Positions 1 through 10,500 are shown, counted from the first letter of the stretch. The stretch is 64,000 nucleotides of DNA from Hyphomonadaceae bacterium (GCA_016791445.1 JAEUMP010000012.1:243763-307762); one strand, 5' to 3'. Notes: a model not told the origin generated them from the sequence alone. Translations and numbers: made by a program.

Positions 1-65
1 GCCGCACCCGTCGCGCACCCTGACGCCGCGATTGCGGCTAGGGAGGCGATCAGCATCCGTCGCAT
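1..65 (-). CDS. Outer-membrane lipoprotein, N-terminus only (cut by window edge)
   Basis: Only the first 21 codons are present. They read MRRMLIASLAAIAASGCATG and onward: a basic start, a hydrophobic stretch and a lipobox ending in Cys17, so the product should be a lipid-anchored protein. The ATG overlaps the TGA of the upstream TPR lipoprotein gene by one base (TGATG), which implies translational coupling in one operon. LolB is a possible identity by analogy with gene order in other bacteria, but nothing in the visible residues proves it. Confidence 0.6.
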   Translation of the reverse strand, partial: MRRMLIASLAAIAASGCATGA

Positions 66-1948
66 CAGGTATCCGAGCGCTGACGGGGCGTGAACGGCTC
101 AAGCGTCGGGGGACGGCGACGTTCCGGCGCGGGCGTCGTCAGACCCTCAGCGACCTTGGCGGTGAGCGTCGCGCGGCGACGCGCCTCCGGCTTCGCAGCG
201 AGCGCCTTCTTCCACGTCTCGCGCGCATCGTCATGCTGGCCGAGGCGCCAGTAGACGTCGCCGAGATGGTCGAGGATCTCCGCGTTCGGCTGCGGGCTGA
301 GTTCATTGGAGCGTTCGATGAGCGCGAGCGCCTGCTCGTAGTCGCCATAGAGGTAATAGGCCCAGCCCAGGCTATCGATGACGGCGTAATCGTGCTGCCC
401 CAGTGCGACGCCGCGGCTCAGCAGGCGATAGCCTTCTTCCAGTCCTTCCGGGCGATGGATGAGCGTATAGCCGAGCTGGTTGAGGCGGCTCACCGATTCA
501 GGCTTTTCCGTCAGCAGTTCGCGACCGAGACGCACCGCTTCCGTCCACCCGTCCGGATAGTCCAGCATATAGCTGACGGCGGCGATGCGGATATCGGCGC
601 GGCGATCGGCGGCGATGGCGGCGCGACCGTCGGCGACGGCGCTCTCCACGCGACCGAAATAGTGGTGCGCCGATGCGCGCGCGATGAGCACGGTGGCGCG
701 ATCACGCGGCTGTGTCGCCTTCGCGAAAGCGGCGTCATAGGCGGCGATGGCCGGCGCATCCTGCCCGGCGCGCGTCAGCACGCTGGCGGCGGAGAGCGCG
801 ATGGTCCAGCGATCGGGTGCAAGACGCATGGCGCGCTGCGCCTCGGCGGCGGCCTTCGCATTCTGGTCCTGACGCACGAACAGCTCGCCGAGCGCGACGG
901 CGGCGTCAGGCGCATAGACATCGCCTGCGGGCACACGGCGGATCAGACGTTCGGCGCCGGCATACCCCTTCGCACCCATCAGCGTGTACGCGGCGCCCAG
1001 CGTCCAGTCGGTCGCCGACGGATCAAGCGCGATGCCGATCTGTGCAAACAGCGCCGAAGACGGCGACACCAGTCCCTCCTGCGGCGTGGGATCGCTCAGC
1101 GCCTGCGCGAGGCCTTCGGTGCGCCCGAACTCCTCGGACAAGAACAGCGCCCAGCGGCCAAGCCCGCGCGTGGGATCGAGCGCAGGTTCGAACGGCGGCT
1201 GGCCGGCCGACACGCGCGCTTCGTTTACGTCGATGTCTGGCGAATTCGGCGCAAACTGGTCGGCGAGACCGTACAGACGCAGCGCGTCTTCCTTCTTGCC
1301 CAGACGATGCTTCACCAGCGCCGCGCGATAGAGGATGTGCGTCGTCTGCGGTGCGGCGAGCTGGCGAATCGCTTCTTCGAGATTGTTCGGCTCGTCTTCC
1401 GAGGGCTTTGCGACGTCGAGCGTCTGTTCGATGCGCGCATAGGTCTGTTCGGCCGCGGCGAGATCGCCGGAGGCTTCCTGCACCAGTGCGACCATCACAT
1501 TGCCGAGACGGCCCGGCAGGCGCGGCGCGCCTTCCGTGGCGCGCGACACCGCCTTCGCAGCGTCGCCCTCCGCCAACAGGACCCACGGCTCCAGAAGATC
1601 GCCCGCGCCGCCGCGATAGCGGTCCGGCAGCGTATCGATCATCGCGCGCGCGCTGGACGGACGGCCCGCAGCGAGTTCATCCATCACGACGATCGAAGCG
1701 ACCGCCGCGTTGGACGGCCCGCCGCTGCCGGCGGCGCGCGCCCGCGCGACAACAGAATCCAGATCGGCGGCGAGAATGGCGTCGGTGGTCTTTTCGTAGG
1801 CGCGCGCGCCGGGCGCGGCGGTCGCGCGGACGGCCGGCGAATTGCGCGCGCTCGCTGCATCCGTGCCGCCGCCGGTGGCGCAGGCGGCCATGCCTCCCGC
1901 AAGCGCGGCCATCAGGGCGGTCGCGGCGATCGCACGTTTCACGTTCAT
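65..1948 (-). CDS. TPR-repeat lipoprotein
   Basis: A 627-residue protein that starts MNVKRAIAATALMAALAG and has a lipobox (GGMAAC) near residue 22, so it is exported and lipid-anchored. An in-frame start 42 bases further upstream would bury the signal peptide, so the internal ATG was chosen. The rest is alpha-helical TPR repeats, clearest in the last 200 residues (for example the stretch DYAVIDSLGWAYYLYGDYEQ and its neighbours). Such proteins act as scaffolds in envelope complexes; no specific partner can be named. It is coupled to a second lipoprotein gene downstream and follows the ETF-QO gene with about a 100-base gap. Confidence 0.85.
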   Translation of the reverse strand: MNVKRAIAATALMAALAGGMAACATGGGTDAASARNSPAVRATAAPGARAYEKTTDAILAADLDSVVARARAAGSGGPSNAAVASIVVMDELAAGRPSSARAMIDTLPDRYRGGAGDLLEPWVLLAEGDAAKAVSRATEGAPRLPGRLGNVMVALVQEASGDLAAAEQTYARIEQTLDVAKPSEDEPNNLEEAIRQLAAPQTTHILYRAALVKHRLGKKEDALRLYGLADQFAPNSPDIDVNEARVSAGQPPFEPALDPTRGLGRWALFLSEEFGRTEGLAQALSDPTPQEGLVSPSSALFAQIGIALDPSATDWTLGAAYTLMGAKGYAGAERLIRRVPAGDVYAPDAAVALGELFVRQDQNAKAAAEAQRAMRLAPDRWTIALSAASVLTRAGQDAPAIAAYDAAFAKATQPRDRATVLIARASAHHYFGRVESAVADGRAAIAADRRADIRIAAVSYMLDYPDGWTEAVRLGRELLTEKPESVSRLNQLGYTLIHRPEGLEEGYRLLSRGVALGQHDYAVIDSLGWAYYLYGDYEQALALIERSNELSPQPNAEILDHLGDVYWRLGQHDDARETWKKALAAKPEARRRATLTAKVAEGLTTPAPERRRPPTLEPFTPRQRSDT

Positions 1949-2049
1949 GTGTACCCCACTTGGCTCGCGCGGCGCGGGCCGCACGGTCATTGGCTCAAGA
2001 GCTTCCCGGGCACGTTATGCGCCGGTGTGCTGCAGCGCAAACCGTGGCG

Positions 2050-3729
2050 TCACATATTGGGATAATTGGGGCCGCCGCCGCCTTCCGGCGTCGTCCAGTT
2101 GATGTTCTGGTTGGGGTCCTTGATGTCGCAGGTCTTGCAGTGGACGCAGTTCTGCGCGTTGATCTGGAACCGCTTGCCGCCGGGCTGGGCCGCGTCGTCC
2201 AGCCACTCGTACACGCCCGCCGGGCAGTAGCGGTTCGACGGACCCGCATAGACGCCGAGTTCGCTGTCGCGCTGCATCTTCGGATCGAGCACCTTGAGGT
2301 GCGCCGGCTGGTCCTCCTCATGGTTGGTGCTCGACAGGAACACCGAGGAGAGCTTGTCGAAGGTGAGCACGTTGTCCGGCTTCGGATAGGCGATCGGCTT
2401 ATGCTTCGACGCGGGCTCTGTGTACGCGTAGTCCGGCTTGCCATGCTTCATCGTGCCGAAGAAGGAGAACCCGCCGAGCAGCGTGTTCGTCCACATGTCC
2501 ATCATGCCGAGGAAGCCGCCCACGAAGGTGCCATACTTCGACAGGATGGGCTTGGCGTTGCGGACCGGCTTCAGATCCTTCCAGATCGAGCTCTTGCGCA
2601 CGGCGGCATCGTATTCCTTCAGCTCGTCGTGCTGACGTCCCGCAGCGATCGCCGCGAACGCCGCTTCCGCCGCGAGCATTCCGGACTTCATCGCGTTGTG
2701 GCTGCCCTTGATGCGCGGCACGTTCACGAAACCCGCCGAACAACCGATCAACACGCCACCGGGGAAACAGAGCTGCGGCACCGATTGCAGGCCGCCCTCC
2801 GTGATGGCGCGCGCGCCGTAAGCAAGGCGTTTGCCGCCCTTCAACCACTGCGCCACTTCCGGATGTGTCTTCATCCGCTGGAATTCCTCGAACGGCGCGA
2901 GGTAGGGGTTCTTGTAGTTCAGATGCACCACGAAGCCGATCGACACGAGGCGATCGCCGAAGTGATACATGAACGAGCCGCCGCCCGTATTGTCATCGAG
3001 CGGCCAGCCCGTGGTGTGGACGACCAGTCCCGGTTTGTGATTTTCCGCCGGCACCTCCCACAATTCCTTCAGGCCGATGCCGAATTTCTGAGGCTGCGAT
3101 TTCGCATCGAGCTTGAACTTTCGGATGAGCTGCTTGGCCAGCGAGCCGCGCACGCCTTCGCCGATGAATGTGTATTTGGCGTGGATCTCGATGCCCGGCG
3201 TGAAATCGCCTTTCGGTTCGCCGTTCTTGCCGATGCCGAGATCGCCGACCTGCACGCCCTTCACCGCGCCGGACGCGTCGTAGACAAGCGCCGCCGCCGC
3301 AAAGCCCGGATAGATTTCCACACCGAGCGCTTCCGCCTGCTGGCCCAGCCAGCGCGTGACCTCGCCGAGCGAGACGATATATTTGCCGTGATTGTTCATC
3401 AGCGGCGGCAGCAGGAAGTTTGGCAGCTGCGCGGAGCCTGCAGGGCCGAGGATGTAGAAACGGTCGTCGGTGACTTCCGTCTGGATGGGCGCGCCCATCG
3501 TCTTCCATTCCGGCAGCAGCTCATTGAGCGCGATGGGATCGATCACCGCGCCGGAAAGGATATGAGCGCCGACCTCGGAGCCCTTCTCCAGCACGGCCAC
3601 CGAAATCTCGGAGCCTGCCTCGGCGGCCAGCTGCTTGATCCGGATGGCGGCGGCGAGACCGGCAGGGCCGGCCCCGACGATCACCACATCGTATTCCATC
3701 GACTCGCGTTCGATCGCGTCCTCGGACAT
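2050..3729 (-). CDS. Electron transfer flavoprotein-ubiquinone oxidoreductase
   Basis: A 559-residue membrane-associated flavoprotein that passes electrons from ETF, reduced by acyl-CoA and other dehydrogenases, to ubiquinone. The N-terminus has the FAD-binding dinucleotide fold (DVVIVGAGPAGLAAAIR, residues about 14-30). The C-terminus carries the 4Fe-4S site: a first Cys in RYCPAGVYEW and then CVHCKTC. Length and domain order match the ETF-QO/FixC-like family. The start is ATG at 3729 (MSEDAIERESMEYDV); a later ATG at residue 11 is possible. It lies upstream of the TPR lipoprotein gene on the same strand. It fits the fatty-acid and ethylmalonyl-CoA metabolism seen elsewhere in the window. 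Confidence 0.95.
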   Translation of the reverse strand: MSEDAIERESMEYDVVIVGAGPAGLAAAIRIKQLAAEAGSEISVAVLEKGSEVGAHILSGAVIDPIALNELLPEWKTMGAPIQTEVTDDRFYILGPAGSAQLPNFLLPPLMNNHGKYIVSLGEVTRWLGQQAEALGVEIYPGFAAAALVYDASGAVKGVQVGDLGIGKNGEPKGDFTPGIEIHAKYTFIGEGVRGSLAKQLIRKFKLDAKSQPQKFGIGLKELWEVPAENHKPGLVVHTTGWPLDDNTGGGSFMYHFGDRLVSIGFVVHLNYKNPYLAPFEEFQRMKTHPEVAQWLKGGKRLAYGARAITEGGLQSVPQLCFPGGVLIGCSAGFVNVPRIKGSHNAMKSGMLAAEAAFAAIAAGRQHDELKEYDAAVRKSSIWKDLKPVRNAKPILSKYGTFVGGFLGMMDMWTNTLLGGFSFFGTMKHGKPDYAYTEPASKHKPIAYPKPDNVLTFDKLSSVFLSSTNHEEDQPAHLKVLDPKMQRDSELGVYAGPSNRYCPAGVYEWLDDAAQPGGKRFQINAQNCVHCKTCDIKDPNQNINWTTPEGGGGPNYPNM

Positions 3730-3870
3730 GCGCGCTTCCTTCAGCCCTTCAAGATTGACCCCTGGGGGCGCCCCTACTGAAACAATGTTCGCGAAGCGTT
3801 ATCGAGGCTAGGTTGCGGGGCCGCAAGGCTCGCGCCGATTCCCGGGCGATTCCGGGCGGCGGACGGATGA

Positions 3871-4692
3871 ATGGTCGCGGAAGTCGATAACGAGCGGGCG
3901 CTGCGGGCGCTTCTGGGCTGGTGGGCCGAAGCGGGGGTGGACTCTGCGGAGGCTGCGGCGATCCTCGCCGCGCCGGCGATGCAGGAACCTGCCGCGCGCG
4001 CCGCACCCAAAGCCCCGCCCAAGCCCCCCGTCCGGAAGGCCTCCAAGCCGCCGCCGTCGAGCGCGCCAGAGGACGCCCGCAGAGCCGCGGACGCGGCCGG
4101 GACCCTCGTGGAACTGCGCGCCGCGCTTGAGGCGTTTCAGGGCTGCGCCCTGAAGGGCACCGCCCGCCAGACCGTCTTTTCCGATGGCGTCGAGGGCGCG
4201 CCGGTCATGGTCGTCGGCGAAGCGCCGGGCCGGGACGAGGACGCCGAAGGCCGTCCGTTCGTGGGCCGTTCCGGCCAGCTGCTCGATCGTATGCTGGGCT
4301 CCGTGGGCTTCTCGCGCTCGGACAACACATTCATTTCCAACGTTATTTTCTGGCGCCCCCCCGGAAATCGCCCCCCGACACAGGGCGAAATCGCCGCTTG
4401 CCTGCCGTTCATCGAACGCGCGGTCGTGCTGGCGAAGCCGAGAATCCTCATTCTCTCGGGCGGGTTCGCCGCCCAGACGCTCCTGAAGCGCGATGACGGG
4501 GTCATGCGGCTGCGGGGGAAAAGGTTGACGTGCCCGCTCCCGGCGTTAACCGAACCGCTTCACGCGATGGTCATGCTGCATCCGGCATATTTGCTCCGGA
4601 GGCCGCAGGACAAGCGGCTGGCCTGGGCGGATCTCCTCGCTCTGGCCGACTGGGCCGACGAACTCGGCATCCAGCGCGGAACCGGCCTCTGA
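3871..4692 (+). CDS. Uracil-DNA glycosylase, family 4-like
   Basis: 273 residues. An Ala/Pro-rich linker (residues about 30-75) precedes a UDG-superfamily domain with motif 1 GEAPGRDEDAEGRPFVG (116-132) and motif 2 HPAYLLRRP (about 227-235). It should excise uracil from DNA in base-excision repair. Classical family 4 enzymes bind 4Fe-4S through four cysteines; only Cys92, Cys167 and Cys201 are visible here, so the cluster may be missing or liganded differently. The UdgX motif (KRRIH) is absent. The gene is divergent from ETF-QO with 141 bases between them and precedes the lytic transglycosylase on the same strand. Confidence 0.85.
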   Translation: MVAEVDNERALRALLGWWAEAGVDSAEAAAILAAPAMQEPAARAAPKAPPKPPVRKASKPPPSSAPEDARRAADAAGTLVELRAALEAFQGCALKGTARQTVFSDGVEGAPVMVVGEAPGRDEDAEGRPFVGRSGQLLDRMLGSVGFSRSDNTFISNVIFWRPPGNRPPTQGEIAACLPFIERAVVLAKPRILILSGGFAAQTLLKRDDGVMRLRGKRLTCPLPALTEPLHAMVMLHPAYLLRRPQDKRLAWADLLALADWADELGIQRGTGL

Positions 4693-4747
4693 GGTCCGGG
4701 TTCGCACCCAAGGTTCAGGTATCCTGCAAGAATTGCCGGGGGCTGAC

Positions 4748-6295
4748 GTGCGAGTGCTAGCAGCGGCCGTCCTGGCGGTCGCCTTTCTTTCCGGCGTGGC
4801 GCACGCCGGCCCGCGTATCCTCGTGCTCACGCCGCAGGATGAGGCTGCCTATGCCCGTGCGTTCGACGCCGCCGACGCCGGCGACTGGCGCGCCGCGCGC
4901 GCCGCCATCTCCACTGTGGAAGACCGCTCGCTCGCATCCCACGTCGAAGCGCGCGCGCTCATGTCGCGCAACGCCAAGCCGCGCCGCGACGCCGTCGCCG
5001 GCTGGCTGTCGCGCAATCCCGATCACATCCTCGCGCCCTATGTCCGCCGTCGCGGCGCACAGCTTGGCGCGCGCAACCTGCCGCCCGCCGTTGAACCGCG
5101 CGAACGCGCCGTCAACGCCGCTGGCCGTCGCCCTTCCGACACCGCGCCCGAAGTGGCGCTCCTGTTCGGCGCCGGCGATTTCGAGGGCGCCCGGACCCGC
5201 GCGATGCAGATGGCCGAAGGGCCGCGCCGTCCGGCCGCCGCGTGGTGGCTCGGGCTGATCGCGTTCCGCGCGCAGGCCTATCCGGACGCCGCTTACTGGT
5301 TCTCCGAAGCCTCGAAAGCGCAGCGTCAGGACGCTTGGTCAAAATCCGCCGCCCATTTCTGGGAAGGACGCGCACTTCTGGCGTCCGGACAAGCCGCCGC
5401 CGCGCTGCGCGCGTTCGACGCCGCCGCGCGCGAACCGGCGACCTTCTACGGACAACTCGGCGAAGCGCAGATCGGCCGCAACACGGCGCTCGGTTTTGAA
5501 GAACCCGCCCTCACGCAACGCAGCGCGACCGCCCTCTTGCAACGCCATCCCGCCGCGCACCGCGCCAGCGCGCTCGCGCAACTCGGACGTCTCGCCGAAG
5601 TCGAACTTGAACTGCGTGCACTGCATGGCCGGCTCACACCGACCGACGACAGCGACTATCTCGCGCTCGCCATCGCGCTTGCGGCGCCCGCCGCGCAACT
5701 GCGCGCCGCCGAACGCGGCGGACCGGAAGTCGCCGCCGGCTATTGCCCCACGACCACCTTCGAACCCGAAGACGGCTTTCGTCTCGATCGCGCGCTGATC
5801 TATGCGGTCATCCGCCAGGAAAGCCGGTTCAGTCCCATCGCCATCAGTTCATCTAATGCGCGCGGGCTGATGCAACTCCTGCCGTCCACTGCGCAGGACA
5901 TGGACCGCGAACAGGCATTCCGCCGCGCGCCGGTGAAACTGCACGATCCAGGCATCAATATGCGTCTTGGCCAGCAATATATCGAGTGGCTCGACGCGAA
6001 CTTCAAAACCGGCGGCAACCTCGCGAAGATCCTCGCCTCCTACAACGGAGGCCCCGGCTGGCTCACACGCTGGGAAGCGAGCTATCCGCGCACGGACGAT
6101 CCGTTGCTGTGGCTGGAGAGCATTCCGCGTCACGAATCGCGGGACTACGCCGAGCGCGTCATGTCGCACCTTGCGCTGTGCCGCAAACGCTACGGGCAAC
6201 AGCCGGTGGAGATCATCGCGATGGCGTCCGGCAAGGCGCCGATCTATCAGCCGATGGATCCCCGTTCCGACAGCTTCGCCGCCGCGCAACGCTGA
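4748..6295 (+). CDS. Soluble lytic murein transglycosylase (SLT domain)
   Basis: A 515-residue exported enzyme that cleaves peptidoglycan between MurNAc and GlcNAc to form 1,6-anhydro ends. The signal peptide is MRVLAAAVLAVAFLSGVAHA. A helical superhelix follows up to about residue 330, then the SLT domain with the catalytic Glu in RQESRF, the GLMQLLPSTA motif, and YNGGPG near the end. The start is the GTG at 4748, preceded by a GGGGG run; a TTG five codons earlier keeps the frame but lacks a better ribosome site. Its 3' end overlaps the convergent glycosyltransferase gene by 49 bases. Confidence 0.9.
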   Translation: MRVLAAAVLAVAFLSGVAHAGPRILVLTPQDEAAYARAFDAADAGDWRAARAAISTVEDRSLASHVEARALMSRNAKPRRDAVAGWLSRNPDHILAPYVRRRGAQLGARNLPPAVEPRERAVNAAGRRPSDTAPEVALLFGAGDFEGARTRAMQMAEGPRRPAAAWWLGLIAFRAQAYPDAAYWFSEASKAQRQDAWSKSAAHFWEGRALLASGQAAAALRAFDAAAREPATFYGQLGEAQIGRNTALGFEEPALTQRSATALLQRHPAAHRASALAQLGRLAEVELELRALHGRLTPTDDSDYLALAIALAAPAAQLRAAERGGPEVAAGYCPTTTFEPEDGFRLDRALIYAVIRQESRFSPIAISSSNARGLMQLLPSTAQDMDREQAFRRAPVKLHDPGINMRLGQQYIEWLDANFKTGGNLAKILASYNGGPGWLTRWEASYPRTDDPLLWLESIPRHESRDYAERVMSHLALCRKRYGQQPVEIIAMASGKAPIYQPMDPRSDSFAAAQR

Positions 6296-6882
6296 CGCCA
6301 CCGCGCCCGCCAGGCGCGCCAGTCCTCCAGTGTGTCGACATCGTCGAGCGTGCGCAGCCGCACGACATCGACGGTCAAACGCGCGACAACATCCGCCAGC
6401 GTGTGCGCACTCGACCACCTGACCCCTTCGAAGGCGCGGCTCACATCGCGACTGCGCCGCGCCGCAAGTATCCAGAAACCGCCGTCCCGCGCTGGACCGA
6501 TCGCGACCGGCGCGCGACCCAATGCGCGAAACGCAAGAGCAATGTCGCGCTCGCCGATTTCCGGACTGTCGGTACCGATCACAGCGACGGCGCCGCGCAC
6601 ACGATTCATAGCCCGCGCGAGACGTGTCCCGAGATCGCCGCACCCTTGCGTTGCGCGGCGCACGCTGCGCGGCCAGACGCCCGGCAGGGAAACGCCTCGC
6701 GCACGCTCCGGCGTGACGACAAGCACCGTCTTCCATCGCGTGTCGCGCGCGAAGCGCATTGTACGCGCCTGCAACATCCGATTGATCCGCAACGCTGAGA
6801 GACGCCCCGCGTCACGCGCGAGTCGCGTCTTGCCCTGTCCCAGCGCCGGCGCACGCGCCATGATGAGGAGCGTCCTAGTCAT
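6247..6882 (-). CDS. TIGR04282-type (DUF2064) glycosyltransferase, rSAM/selenodomain-associated family
   Basis: 211 residues starting MTRTLLIMARAPALGQGKTR, the nucleotide-sugar-transferase-like N-terminus of the TIGR04282/DUF2064 family. The typical IGTDSPEIGERDIALAFRAL and GPARDGGFWIL segments follow. These proteins have a GT-A fold; in other bacteria they sit beside radical SAM/selenodomain genes tied to arsenosugar-like biosynthesis. Here the partner is the glycosyltransferase 2 gene immediately upstream, whose stop it overlaps by 8 bases. No radical SAM gene is visible in the window. The real substrate is unknown. Confidence 0.8.
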   Translation of the reverse strand: MTRTLLIMARAPALGQGKTRLARDAGRLSALRINRMLQARTMRFARDTRWKTVLVVTPERARGVSLPGVWPRSVRRATQGCGDLGTRLARAMNRVRGAVAVIGTDSPEIGERDIALAFRALGRAPVAIGPARDGGFWILAARRSRDVSRAFEGVRWSSAHTLADVVARLTVDVVRLRTLDDVDTLEDWRAWRARWRQRCAAAKLSERGSIG

Positions 6883-7555
6883 ACTGCGCCGCAAGCGCCG
6901 CAGGATCGGCGCCCATATAGTATCGCGCCAGCAGGAGGAGATTTCGCGAAGAGCGCTTGGCGAACCCGTCGCGCCTGTACTTCTCCGCACTCGTCACCGC
7001 GCGCGAATCCAGCAGGTGCAGGCGCGCGCGCCCGATACGGCGCACCATGTCCACGTCTTCCATCAATGGCAGCGCACGATAGCCGCCAAGCGCGTCGTAG
7101 AGCGCCCGCGACATCAACAAGCCCTGATCGCCATAAGGCAAGGCAAACACCCGATTGCGCACGCCTACCCAGAAAGTCACGAGGCGCGCGCCGACAGAGG
7201 CGTCGTCGAACGCGAAGCGGAATGCCGCCGCACGCAGGACGTTCTCAGGCCGTGCAATGAACCTTGAAACCGCGTCGATCCAAAGCCCCTCAAGCGCAGT
7301 ATCGGCGTGCAGGAACAGCAGCCACGGCGCTCTTGCCGCCGCAGCGCCCGCGATGAGCTGGGCGCCTCTTCCACGCGCACCCGTCACCAGACGCGCGCCG
7401 ACTTCTTCCGCGATGGCCAATGTATCGTCCGTCGATCCGCCGTCGCTCACGACGAGCTCGCGCACGAGACCATCGGCGACCGCCGGCACCAGCGGCGAAA
7501 GCGAACGCGCAAGGTGAGGCGCCGCGTTGAGCGTCGGCATGACGATGGAAATCAC
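6875..7555 (-). CDS. TIGR04283-type family 2 glycosyltransferase
   Basis: 226 residues with a GT-A fold. The N-terminus is MISIVMPTLNAAPHLARSL, with the nucleotide-binding segment VVSDGGSTDDT (about 35-45) and the metal-binding motif as FLHADT (about 80). The last third contains LPLMEDVDMVRRIGR, the acceptor-side motif of this family. Together with the overlapping TIGR04282-type gene downstream it forms a two-gene unit. The substrate is not evident from sequence. Confidence 0.85.
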   Translation of the reverse strand: MISIVMPTLNAAPHLARSLSPLVPAVADGLVRELVVSDGGSTDDTLAIAEEVGARLVTGARGRGAQLIAGAAAARAPWLLFLHADTALEGLWIDAVSRFIARPENVLRAAAFRFAFDDASVGARLVTFWVGVRNRVFALPYGDQGLLMSRALYDALGGYRALPLMEDVDMVRRIGRARLHLLDSRAVTSAEKYRRDGFAKRSSRNLLLLARYYMGADPAALAAQYD

Positions 7556-7592
7556 GGCCTGACTTCACCCGCCTTTGACGAGGTGTCAAACC

Positions 7593-10500
7593 TCACGCGC
7601 GCGGCGGCGCGGGTGTCGCAGCCTGCGGACCCTGCGACGTCGTCATGTCCGACTTCATATCGCGCAGGAAGCGGTCCAGGAGATCGGTTCGCGCCACGAC
7701 GCGTGCGATTTCTCGCAGTTGCGCGCCGCTGGCGTCGATGCCGGCCGTCACCACCTCGAAGGCGTTGGCGTCCGGCGTTCCTGCCATGAGAGCCCCATAG
7801 TCCTTCCGCAGCGCCTGAACCCCGTTCGCATTTTCCGCAAACACGAGCGCGATCGCCGTGCGCATGATTTCATTGCGCGCCGCGGGGTCGAGCGGCGCCG
7901 TGCGTTGTCGCTGCGCCAGAACAAGTTTCAGCTCGGCGGCCGCGCGCGGCCAATCGCGGTCGCGCCAAGCGGCGTCGGCGCGGATGCGCTGGGCGGCCGC
8001 GCTGCGGTCCCGCTCGAGAATTTCCACAGCCTGTTCGGTGCGACCGAGATCGAGAAGCGCGCGCGCTTCAAGGATGCGCCGATCCGCCATCAAATCTGAT
8101 GGCATGCCCGGCTGTCGCGACAGCTCGATTGCCGCCAGCGCCCTCTCGGGTTTGCGGTCGCGCAGATAGATCATCGCCAGATCGGACGCGATCTGTGCGC
8201 GGCCCACGCCTTCAAGCCGCTCTTCGACCTGGTGCTGCAGCAGCGTCGCCGCCTGCTCCAGCAGATCGAGCGCGACGAGGCGACCCGCAAGATTGCGCAC
8301 CATCCGGTCGCCATTGGGACCGACGGGCGTCAGATCCTTGAAGTCGTAGAAGAGACCCAGCGCCTGCACAGGCTGCAGTTTGTCGGCTTCGCCATTGAGG
8401 TAGAGACGCTCGAATATCTCCGACATGTCGGCGCGCAGCGTGCGGCCGAGCGCGTGGCTCGCGTGTTTCGCTGACGCGCCGCGCAACGCCATCAACGCCT
8501 CGCGGTAGCGCCCGCGCTCGGCATAGATGGCGGCGAGCTGCTGCACCACTTCGAGTTCGAGCGAGTCGCCGCGCCAGCGCAAACGAAGCGCTTCCAGTTG
8601 TTCGATCGTCGCCTCTTCCGTCGCGCCGAGCGTCCGCTCCACACGCGCGGCCTCGAAAGACGCGCGCACCGCCACAACTTCCTGCGGCGCTGCGGTCAAA
8701 GTCTTGAGCGATGCAAGGGCCGCCCGCGAATCGCCGCGCGCCTCAGCGATCTTGGCCTGCACGATCCGCGTGTCGCCGGAGACTTCGGGAGACGGATTGG
8801 CCGCCAGGACGCGCGCTGCAGCGGCGGCGGCGGCGTCGAGATCCCGCAAGTTGAGCAATGAGTCCGCAAGCGCAAGCTCGAACTTCGGGCGCCAACCGGG
8901 CGGCTGCGCGACGAGTGCGCTCTTTCCGCGCTCCAGTTCCTTGCGCGCGGTCGCCCAGTCGCGCTGCAACCACGCTGCATAGCCACGCCACAGCGCCGCC
9001 GCCGGATCCTCCGCGAGCGCGCTTGCCTCGAGATCACCCCGTGCATCGCGAACGCGGCCCATCATCACGTTCGCCGCCGCGCGCATCAGGCGATAGCCGG
9101 GGTCGATATCGAGCTGCGGCTGATTGATCGCCGCCACCTTCAGCGCGCCCAGCGTCTCCGCCGACAACTCGTGCGCCAGCAGGAATCGGGCGAGCGAAAG
9201 CCGCGCTTCGACGCGCGCGCCCTCGTCGCATCCTTCCGCTGCCGCGCGACGCTCAAGCGCCGCCTTGCGGTCGAGCACTTCAGTGACCGGAACCGCAAAC
9301 TCGCGGCGCAGATCGAGGAAGGATGTGGCGTCGAGTGGCGCAACAAAATCAAGCGTCGCCGTCGCATCCTCGCCGGCGCCTCGGGCGATGACGAGCGCAC
9401 GACCTTCGAACGCCGCGCCGACCTGATCGCCACGCACTTCAACGGCGACGCCCTGTGCGGACGCAAGAACTGCGGCTTCCGGCGTCGCGCGTCGCGACTC
9501 CACGCCGCGCGGCGCGCCGCCGGTGAGTGCGACGGTGAGCGTATCGCCGACCACCGGATCGGTAATCTTGCGGACGACGCCCTCACGATCGAGATCGACG
9601 ACCATGCGCCCCCGGCCGCCCGCACCCACATCGCGCCGCACGGGCGCAGCATCCAGTTGTCCGACACGCGGACCGAGAGTGAAGACCCAGGCATTGCCCT
9701 GCGCGCGCGCGCTCAGCGACATCGAGGACGGCGCCGCAACGCGGATGCCGGCGACCTTGTCGCCGCGGACGGGCGTGATCACGGTCTGCCGTGCGCCGCG
9801 GATATCGAACTGCGCCGACGTATCGAACAGCAGCCAGACCGCATCGCCGCGACGGAAGGCGGCGGCGCGTGCAGGACCCGCCCATGACACGGTGAAACGC
9901 GTCTCTTCCGTTCCTTCCTCGACACCGATCGGCACGATGCCGCTGCGCGGCGCTGGATCATCCGACGCGCGCGGCGGCGGCGGGGGCGGCGGCGGCGGCG
10001 CTGCGGGTCGCAAGCCGCCTTCGGGCGGCGAAAGATCCACGACGATTCGCGACCCTTCCACGAAGTGCCGGACCTTCACGCCCTCTTCGAGCGTGAGCGC
10101 GATCACGAGCCGTCCGCCCGATTGCGTGACACGCTCGGCGCCGCGCACGAAAAGCGGCGGCGTCGCACGCAATTGCGCGAGATCGATTTCCGCCGGACGC
10201 GAGAAGCGCAGCTCAAGCCGCGACCCACGCCGCACGGGCGTGACCGAAACCTGCCCGGTGAAATGGAAGGACAGGCGGGTGAGGTCAGGCCGCGAGCCGA
10301 TGGAAAGCGTGGCGTTCGTGGCCGGCGGCGCACGCTCTATGCTGGAAACAGCCTCCACCGTGATCGGCGTCGTCGTGGGCGTCAGCGTGACAAGCGCTTC
10401 GGCGTCGCCCTGCGTCACCTGCGCCTGCAACGCGCGGCGCAGCGAAATACGCACCGATTTGCCGTCTGTCTCGCGACGCGCAGCGGCGATTGTGCGCGGC

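Noticed and set aside
712..3780. A very long open frame on the plus strand opposite the TPR lipoprotein and ETF-QO genes
   Set aside because: Its translation is Arg/Ala-rich low complexity with no domain. The minus strand carries clear genes with signal peptide, FAD and Fe-S motifs.
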